Shown here one piece after another: positions 58,222 through 64,000 of a DNA stretch of 64,000 nt (position 1 is the first letter of the stretch; each line of letters opens with the position of its first letter). A model generated the notes under the pieces. That model was not told the origin of the DNA, ran no database searches, and worked only from the letters and a program-made list of their open reading frames with translations. A program made the translations under genes and the position numbers. This DNA comes from Clostridia bacterium. GTDB taxonomy: Bacteria; Bacillota; Clostridia; Oscillospirales; CAG-272. The stretch lies in the NCBI GenBank assembly GCA_017613355.1, contig JAGAEA010000022.1:1-64000 (forward strand), given 5' to 3'.

Positions 58222-59331
58222 TTATATTTCTTTCCAAAATGGAACGTATGGGATTGTATCCAAAAACCCAGAGCCATTTTTGAAGGAAGAATAAACTGCA
58301 TATACGAAATAAATAGTAAAAAAAACAGATAATACTAATTCGCCAATTTTTGCCATTTGATAATTAACTTTACTAGCATTTTTCACGGCATTACCAACCG
58401 CTAATGGAATTAATAAAATAAAATAATAATTCATTCTCATAGCCAAATCATTTACAAATGCAAAAGATTGTAATACAACTGCAAAAACCAAAATATTTCT
58501 TAGTGCATATGCATCATTGTCCATTGTTTTTTCGTCTTCTACAAGAAAACAAAAAGTAGCAAATAATGCAAATAGAACAAAGCTCATGAATGCGCCTGTT
58601 TCGGTAGCTTGAACGCCATACTTATCGTTAAAACTCCCAGCAAGGGAAGACAAAAAATTAAAGATGGGTTTATTAAAAATAAAAACAGTCATAATTGAGG
58701 AAATAATCCACCACAAATCTTTTGTCTTAAATCTAAAGAAAAACAAAGGAAACAATAAGAAAACCATAAAGCCAGTATGATGAGTAAAGGTTGCTAATAT
58801 TGAAAGCAATATAAACAATATATATTTTTTATCTTTTAAAGTTTGATATGCAAGTAATCCTAGAGCCATCGCAAGTCCTTGCCTGATCCCAGAAAAAAGC
58901 ATTACATATGTAGACATATTAACGAAAATTGCTATTTTTAGATAACCATGCGTTTTGTCTTTGCAATACACATACATAATTGGAATGACCGATAAAATAG
59001 CTGTAATTGAAACAAAAAGTTGATAATTGTTTGATATATGATTATAAAAAAACCAACAATAAAAACGGTAAACGATTTCAGACCACGATGAAAAGACAGA
59101 TCCCAAAGAAGAATTGCCAAATTTTATAAATAAATGTTCGTAATTTACCAAATCTCTTCCTAAATATTTATTTCTTAACGACAAAACGAGAAGGAATAAA
59201 ATAAAAAATAGTGGTAGAATAGCGCGATTAAATTTTATTGATGTTTTTTTTAATCTTAAACTATTATAATTGAAAACAGAAAGTATTTGAAATGATAAAG
59301 GTATTAACAAAAGCGATATGTATGGCAACAT
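58222..59331 (-). CDS. EpsG/Wzy-type polysaccharide polymerase
   Basis: The 369-residue membrane protein has about ten hydrophobic segments and the EpsG-family pattern: LVLSLRNKYLGRDLVNYEHLF near residue 50 (R-x-x-x-x-G-x-D-x-x-x-Y), GIRQGLAMALGLLAY, TFTHHTGFMVFLLFP and MRMNYYFI. This is the chain polymerase of Wzx/Wzy-type capsule systems. AT-rich. About 270 bases of non-coding DNA with no clear signal separate it from the glycosyltransferase downstream. Confidence 0.88.
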   Translation of the reverse strand: MLPYISLLLIPLSFQILSVFNYNSLRLKKTSIKFNRAILPLFFILFLLVLSLRNKYLGRDLVNYEHLFIKFGNSSLGSVFSSWSEIVYRFYCWFFYNHISNNYQLFVSITAILSVIPIMYVYCKDKTHGYLKIAIFVNMSTYVMLFSGIRQGLAMALGLLAYQTLKDKKYILFILLSILATFTHHTGFMVFLLFPLFFFRFKTKDLWWIISSIMTVFIFNKPIFNFLSSLAGSFNDKYGVQATETGAFMSFVLFALFATFCFLVEDEKTMDNDAYALRNILVFAVVLQSFAFVNDLAMRMNYYFILLIPLAVGNAVKNASKVNYQMAKIGELVLSVFFTIYFVYAVYSSFKNGSGFLDTIPYVPFWKEI

Positions 59332-59638
59332 AGTTTTTCATTTCTCCTTTTTCTATCTTAAAACGAGCCTTCTAAATATATTAATATATTGAAGCTATGA
59401 GATGTTAGATATTGACCATTGTTTAATAATTAATGTAATAGAGTGGATACATAAAAACGCCATAATGGATGATTAATAAAAAGAAAAAGGTAATACGGAC
59501 TTAATTTTTAAACAATCAATGTAATGAGTATAAGAAATACATGACAATTATTTTACATATAAAAAAATACTTAGGACCGAGCCAAAAGAATAAGCAATTG
59601 TTAGCAAGCTTTCATAAGTGGATAATCACATTTGAACA
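59332..59638. other. AT-rich spacer between polymerase and GT2 genes
   Basis: These 307 bases have no open frame worth calling and no strong hairpin. They are among the most AT-rich DNA in the window and may mark a junction between exchanged capsule segments. Confidence 0.5.
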
Positions 59639-60574
59639 TCACTTCGTTTTGATATGCCTGAATATTCTATAATACATTTTTCTTATCGTAGGTCTTATTT
59701 TTCCATATGAAGACAACATAGTGATTCTAAACCTTTGAAGTAATGAAAATTTGCCTTTTTTTCGATATAATTCAAGTGCTTCAGTACAGTTATTTTTTGC
59801 AAAATACAAAGTCATGTAATAAATATAGTTTTCTCTGCGCGACGAAACCAATTCTAACGGATTAAACATCAATTTCCCAAATATTGAAGAGTCTTTAATA
59901 AACACATCTTTTGCTGTTTGAGTACCTTGTTTTGAGTGTATCCTACTTTGGACACATTCGTCTTGAACATATAAAACGTTATATTCTTTAAGCAACACTC
60001 TCATCCACATTAAGAAATCTTGAGCAAACTTTAATTGCTCGTCAAAGAAGCCAGCATCAATAAATGCTCTTTTTGGTATCAATAAAGCGCAGCCACTAAA
60101 GCAACTACTTCTAATTAAAGCAAGTAGAGCTCTATTCCAAGGATTTATGCCACTATTTAAAAATTTGTTTTTCTTACTATGTTTGATAACGTTGTTATCT
60201 TTATCTATTTGAGCTGAATTACAATAGCAAATCAAATCCTCCTCTTCACAAGCAGAAACAGCACTAATTTGCGCTTCTATTTTATTAGGAGTGTATCTGT
60301 CATCATGAGAAAGCCATGAAAAATATTCTCCTCGCATTTCCTTTATCCCGAGGTTCAAGGCAGATGACACCCCGCCATTTTCTTTTTTAAAATAGCGGAT
60401 TTGGTTGCCGTATGACATTGCTATTTCGTCTGTGTCATCAGCTGAACCATCATTTACAACGATAATTTCAACGTTTTCGTATGTTTGAGCAAGAGCGCTA
60501 TCAATTGCTTCTCTCATATAATTTGATCCGTTGTAAACTGGAATAATTATTGAAACTAAAGGTTTTTTATCCAT
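59639..60574 (-). CDS. glycosyltransferase, GT2 family
   Basis: The 311-residue GT-A enzyme shows VSIIIPVYNGSNYMREAIDS, VEIIVVNDGSADDT, YFSWLSHDDRYTPNKIE (DxD-like HDD) and CALLIPKRAFIDAGFFDEQLKFAQDFLMWMR. The start at 60574 is preferred (GGTGAT upstream); it overlaps the upstream glycosyltransferase by 8 bases. It adds one sugar of the capsule repeat. Confidence 0.93.
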   Translation of the reverse strand: MDKKPLVSIIIPVYNGSNYMREAIDSALAQTYENVEIIVVNDGSADDTDEIAMSYGNQIRYFKKENGGVSSALNLGIKEMRGEYFSWLSHDDRYTPNKIEAQISAVSACEEEDLICYCNSAQIDKDNNVIKHSKKNKFLNSGINPWNRALLALIRSSCFSGCALLIPKRAFIDAGFFDEQLKFAQDFLMWMRVLLKEYNVLYVQDECVQSRIHSKQGTQTAKDVFIKDSSIFGKLMFNPLELVSSRRENYIYYMTLYFAKNNCTEALELYRKKGKFSLLQRFRITMLSSYGKIRPTIRKMYYRIFRHIKTK

Positions 60575-61667
60575 TTTTATCACCACAAATGTTTTTATAA
60601 ATATCGAGCATTTTATTAGCTACCAAAGATAGTTCAAATTGTTTCAGCCTACGATAATTGTCATCGGAATTGTTAAAACCACCAATACATTGTTTAATTA
60701 CCTCGGCAACCGATGAAGTTATGTGTGGATCAAACAATCCCTCACGAACCAAATCTGAACAACCTCTTATATTGCTACAAACCACCGTCGTTTTGGCTGC
60801 CACCGCCTCCATAACAGAAACAGGCAAGCCTTCTCTGAAAGAGGGGTGGACAAACAAATCCGCCGCCTTATATAATTCTGCAACATCTTTTCTATAGCCA
60901 AGCAAATGTAGATTTACTTTTAGTTCCTTAGCAAGTTTTTCAAGATTCTCTTTCTGATCTCCAACTCCTGCAATCATGTAATGAATATTTGAATCGTTTA
61001 ATTCGGCTATCGCTCTAATAACTATTTGATGGTTTTTATTTTGATTCAATTCACCAACAGAAAAAATTAAATATGCGTCTTTTGGAATACCAAGATCCTC
61101 TCTTTTTTTATCTCTATCGACTACTGTATTAGCAAATTTCTTTGTATCCATGCCTACGCCAGGAACATATTCGATACGTTTTGCCTTCATTTTCTTTTTG
61201 GCTAGATCATAATCCTCTTTATTAATTGTAATTAAAACATCTGTCCATCTTGAGCATAGTTTTTCGATAGGATAATAAATAATCCAATTTTTCTTTGGAG
61301 CGCCTTTATAGAAATGGAAGCCATGAGCAGTGTATATAACTTTAAGCCCTTGCTTCTTTCTTAGTTTCCTACACGCAATGCGTGTTGACATACCAGCCAA
61401 TGGCGTATGACAATGAACAATATCATATTCCTTAGCAAGATTCCTTATTTGCTTTATAGCCTTAATATTGTCGAAACTAAGTGGGGAGCGAGAACAAGAA
61501 ATATCAAATATTTTACATCCCCATTTTGAATAATAATCCGGGACCTTCGAAGATGATTGATTAGCAGCAAAATCAACAACGTGCCCATCGTCAATAAGTT
61601 GTCTAACCAAGTCTTTAAAAAACGGCATAAAGCCACCAACAGTAGCCACATATAATATTTTCATCAT
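60567..61667 (-). CDS. glycosyltransferase, GT4 family (CapM/PglA-like)
   Basis: The 366-residue GT-B enzyme has KILYVATVGGFMPFFKDLV, YDIVHCHTPLAGMSTRI, VIYTAHGFHFYKGAP, ADLFVHPSFREGLPVSVMEA (the E-x7-E donor site) and VCSNIRGCSDLV. The HGFHFYKG segment is typical of CapM/PglA-like transferases that add the second sugar, often an amino sugar such as FucNAc. It overlaps its neighbours on both sides, so the run 63713 to 59639 is tightly coupled. Confidence 0.92.
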   Translation of the reverse strand: MMKILYVATVGGFMPFFKDLVRQLIDDGHVVDFAANQSSSKVPDYYSKWGCKIFDISCSRSPLSFDNIKAIKQIRNLAKEYDIVHCHTPLAGMSTRIACRKLRKKQGLKVIYTAHGFHFYKGAPKKNWIIYYPIEKLCSRWTDVLITINKEDYDLAKKKMKAKRIEYVPGVGMDTKKFANTVVDRDKKREDLGIPKDAYLIFSVGELNQNKNHQIVIRAIAELNDSNIHYMIAGVGDQKENLEKLAKELKVNLHLLGYRKDVAELYKAADLFVHPSFREGLPVSVMEAVAAKTTVVCSNIRGCSDLVREGLFDPHITSSVAEVIKQCIGGFNNSDDNYRRLKQFELSLVANKMLDIYKNICGDKNG

Positions 61668-62701
61668 TCACCTCTATATTCAGGAAAGAAATGCGAGTGA
61701 TCAATATTCCCTCTAATGCCCACTAATTCTTTGTATACTTTTTTAACAAATATTTTCTTTCCGATATAATACCTATACAGTTCACCCCGATAAAAGGCCC
61801 TCTTGAACTTAAACAAGCTATCCTCACCACTTCCGACTCCACCACCAAGATGGAACGTAGAACAACCAATCTCATTTCCCCATTCGGCAGCTTTCCATAA
61901 CAACAAATTTGATGGAGCTAAATTTTGGTATTCTCTTAACGATCCTGAAAGATGATAGTTCAATTTACCATTAGCAAAGATCATTATAGAAGTGGCTATT
62001 ATTTTTCCTTCCAATTCTGCATAGAAGATTGTGGCGTTGTCCTTTAAATCTTCTTTAATACTTTCGTAGAAATCTTTTTTAAAATAATAATATTGATCAG
62101 CGTTATCTTTATTCATCGTGCCATTATAGATTTCTATAAATATATCTATCAACTCTTCTGATAACCCTTGTTTAATTTGAATTCCATTATTAATTGCTTT
62201 TCTTATGACGTTTCGATTTTTTGGATTGAAATTGTTCCATATTAGCTCCTTATCCGTTGTGTCGATAGCAACGGTTTCACCTAGAGGGACAACCTCGTAG
62301 TGTCCATCTGAAAAAACATGGTTTTTTAGAACAGGATGAAATCTTACGAATTCCGAAACAATATTGTGTTCCTTGCACCACTTCTCATATTCGTTGAAAA
62401 GATTGTCGAAATTCTCACCATCAATTAGCCATCCTCCATAGCCATAAGGAGTTGCAAAATCAAATAATTTATTATGTTCAATAACGTCTGCGAAATGAGG
62501 ATCTAAGGCAATATCTCGTTTCATGACAACATTTATGCCTCTGCATTTATCGTCAGAATAAAAAAACAGCAAAGGCTCACCGTCGCCATGTATTTTGAAT
62601 GCTTTAACATACCCGCTTAAATAGTAAACATCATAGTCCTTAAAACTTTTTACTATTTCGTCCCATTTATTCGATTCATTAAGTGTTATAACTTCAAGCA
62701 T
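61664..62701 (-). CDS. FemAB/GNAT-like transferase in the capsule locus
   Basis: The 345-residue protein resembles the FemAB-type GNAT pair: a first half with YYLSGYVKAFKIHGDGEPLLFFY and a second with NVIRKAINNGIQI, FYAELEGKIIATSIMIF, YHLSGSLREYQNLAPSNLLLWKAAEWG and FHLGGGVGSGEDSLFKFKRAF. FemAB proteins transfer amino acids from tRNA to peptidoglycan precursors; relatives in capsule loci may add an amino acid or acyl group to a sugar. It overlaps the aminotransferase-like gene upstream by 8 bases and the glycosyltransferase downstream by 4 bases. Confidence 0.85.
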   Translation of the reverse strand: MLEVITLNESNKWDEIVKSFKDYDVYYLSGYVKAFKIHGDGEPLLFFYSDDKCRGINVVMKRDIALDPHFADVIEHNKLFDFATPYGYGGWLIDGENFDNLFNEYEKWCKEHNIVSEFVRFHPVLKNHVFSDGHYEVVPLGETVAIDTTDKELIWNNFNPKNRNVIRKAINNGIQIKQGLSEELIDIFIEIYNGTMNKDNADQYYYFKKDFYESIKEDLKDNATIFYAELEGKIIATSIMIFANGKLNYHLSGSLREYQNLAPSNLLLWKAAEWGNEIGCSTFHLGGGVGSGEDSLFKFKRAFYRGELYRYYIGKKIFVKKVYKELVGIRGNIDHSHFFPEYRGE

Positions 62702-63713
62702 TCTTATTTATCTCCATAAATTCTCTTACAGTTGAAACAATCCTTTTCATATCGTTTGTAGAATATCTTTGATCACAAACTAGTGATAATTCCCTTTCGT
62801 ATAAATCATCCGATTCATTTTGATCCTTGTATGGTTTAGGCCAATGAATTGGACAGTATATGTTACGATCGATTAGATATTTTCTTAATTTCTCTCTTTC
62901 ATCAATAACAATAGGAACAAATAGAGGACAGTCGTTTGGATTTAATGATGTAATAAGGCAAATGTCTGCCAATCCATCAATTAAAACAGCTGCATTATTT
63001 CTCCTCGTCACCTTAATAAATTCAATGTCGAGATGCTTTGCGTTTTTTATATCATTAGAATCGCTAATTGCGATATCACAATTCTCAAGCAAGTATTCGG
63101 CACCACGATAAACATTTAAGTAATCTTTACTACTTGTTTTTTCATCAATATAATCGCTCTTCAAATCCATAGCCTTTTTTCGTAGGGCAATGTAATCGCT
63201 TGCAATTTCGGTCGGTTCAAAAATTCTTCCTTCTCTATTCCAGGCAAAACCTCCACTTAAAAAACCAGCCCACTTTCGCATTGATCCGAAGTAATAATCT
63301 GCATCATTATAATTTTTGGTGAAGATAGAGTGCGTTAAATCCCTGATAATTGTTTTGTTAGATCTTGGAAAATCATTTGATAACGCATCATATCCAAAGT
63401 AATCAATAACCAAAATAATATTACAGTCGTCGATATTGGAATAATTGCACCGAAAAAAGCCATCTTTAAACGAAACGGAGTAGAATTTATATTCAACATC
63501 CTCTTTGATCAACGGCTCAATCATCGATTCACAAAGATATGATGGAAGCGCAACTTTTAAAGGTTTAAGCCCAGCATTTTCAATCTTAATTTGTTGAAGA
63601 ATTGAACGAAAGGCAGCTCTTCCAGAAACGAACCACGTTGCTTTATCAAAAATATGATTTTCCTTTTCCGTTAATGGTACATCCCAAAATTCACTGCCAA
63701 TTTCAGTTCGCAT
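62694..63713 (-). CDS. PLP-dependent aminotransferase-like protein
   Basis: The 339-residue protein has the DegT/type I fold layout: FVSGRAAFRSIL (phosphate site), VALPSYLCESMIEPLI, VIDYFGYDAL, RDLTHSIFTK (Asp and His near the cofactor) and FGSMRKWAGFLSGGFAW, where the Lys should hold PLP. It is shorter than typical DegT proteins (about 370) and differs from the sugar aminotransferases, so the amino-acceptor is open. It may feed the amine used by the FemAB-like protein next to it. Its ATG overlaps the stop of the upstream epimerase (TAATG). Confidence 0.8.
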   Translation of the reverse strand: MRTEIGSEFWDVPLTEKENHIFDKATWFVSGRAAFRSILQQIKIENAGLKPLKVALPSYLCESMIEPLIKEDVEYKFYSVSFKDGFFRCNYSNIDDCNIILVIDYFGYDALSNDFPRSNKTIIRDLTHSIFTKNYNDADYYFGSMRKWAGFLSGGFAWNREGRIFEPTEIASDYIALRKKAMDLKSDYIDEKTSSKDYLNVYRGAEYLLENCDIAISDSNDIKNAKHLDIEFIKVTRRNNAAVLIDGLADICLITSLNPNDCPLFVPIVIDEREKLRKYLIDRNIYCPIHWPKPYKDQNESDDLYERELSLVCDQRYSTNDMKRIVSTVREFMEINKNA

Positions 63714-64000
63714 TATTTTCCTCTCAAAGATTCAAATCTATTAATTTTAGCTTCTTCTTTATAATCTTCGAACAATTTATGAACATCCATTACAGGTTCA
63801 TAGCCCAATTCATCTTTAGCATTCTGAATATCCATTAAGAAACCGCCACCAGATTTGCCAGGATGGTATTCAATCTTCGATGGATGATCTTTAGGTGAGA
63901 AAACATCAATGATAGCTTGGCATTGTTCTTGCAATGTAACCGGGATTCCAGTACCAACATTGTAGAATCCAGTTTCTCTATTAACTAAACATGCTTTGCA
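63713..64000 (-). CDS. NAD-dependent sugar epimerase/dehydratase, C-terminal part (cut by window edge)
   Basis: Only the C-terminal 95 residues are inside the window; the frame is open to the edge at 64000 and the true start lies outside. The stretch ETGFYNVGTGIPVTLQE and NAKDELGYEPVMDV matches the end of extended SDR sugar-nucleotide epimerases/dehydratases (the NVGTG strand and the final Leu-Gly-Tyr-x-P helix). The exact sugar is not known. It is in the same run as the aminotransferase-like gene. Confidence 0.8.
   Translation of the reverse strand, partial: CKACLVNRETGFYNVGTGIPVTLQEQCQAIIDVFSPKDHPSKIEYHPGKSGGGFLMDIQNAKDELGYEPVMDVHKLFEDYKEEAKINRFESLRGK

Noticed and set aside
1-64000. CRISPR array or insertion-sequence transposase
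   Set aside because: I found no regularly spaced direct repeats and no recognisable transposase or integrase gene in the window.

Overview
The window looks like a chromosomal segment of a gut-type Clostridia (Bacillota). The evidence is a T-box leader, a glmS ribozyme upstream of glmS, a class I cyclic-di-GMP riboswitch, a BioY transporter, consensus TTGACA-17-TATAAT promoters and frequent GGAGG ribosome binding sites. TGA is used as a normal stop throughout. GC-rich housekeeping blocks alternate with clearly AT-rich accessory islands.

Layout. 1-1100: AT-rich stretch with a membrane-anchored HNH protein. 1130-2978: biotin transporter bioY and an iron alcohol dehydrogenase. 3081-8152: a T-box-controlled operon of a LeuA-like protein that has lost its metal-site residues, a TIM-barrel/acyl-CoA-synthetase fusion and an amidohydrolase; this is the best candidate here for an undescribed pathway. 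8250-10650: AT-rich island of a lipoprotein, a membrane-anchored protein and an ankyrin protein, punctuated by three near-identical terminators and carrying a remnant of an Rhs/YD-repeat toxin. 10680-12513: an anion permease and a phospholipase C-like protein. 12568-16980: hexosamine synthesis (glmM, a left-handed beta-helix acyltransferase, glmS ribozyme, glmS). 17635-23380: purines (purA, purB, guaA, a four-helix-bundle gene, and a second guaA lacking the amidotransferase domain). 23450-24365: a small RNA locus and an aquaporin.

24445-30515 (minus strand): a signalling operon of hybrid histidine kinase, solute-binding lipoprotein, REC-GGDEF-EAL protein and HPt protein. 30660-30733: tRNA-Gly. 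31146-36250 (minus strand): a cyclic-di-GMP riboswitch drives a surface-protein operon with a TasA-like anchored protein and a very large Y/G/T/N-rich repeat protein, broken by one in-frame TGA and one frameshift. The cyclic-di-GMP enzyme and the riboswitch are about 10 kb apart, so they may form one local circuit. 36273-39975: nucleotidyltransferase, flavin reductase, cysS and a GtrA-like protein.

40239-64000: a long capsule/exopolysaccharide locus. It holds a CapD/PglF-type dehydratase on the plus strand, then on the minus strand a UDP-L-FucNAc operon (capE with a fused helix-turn-helix, capG, an Mrr-like nuclease gene, capF, a nucleotidyltransferase). An overlapping two-gene cassette of unknown function follows, then galE, an SDR plus MenD-like ThDP enzyme pair, a Wzx flippase, a pyruvyl transferase, several glycosyltransferases, an EpsG/Wzy-type polymerase, a FemAB-like transferase, a PLP aminotransferase-like protein and a sugar-nucleotide epimerase cut by the right edge. 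From about 48.9 kb onward the locus is markedly AT-rich, as is usual for exchanged capsule segments.
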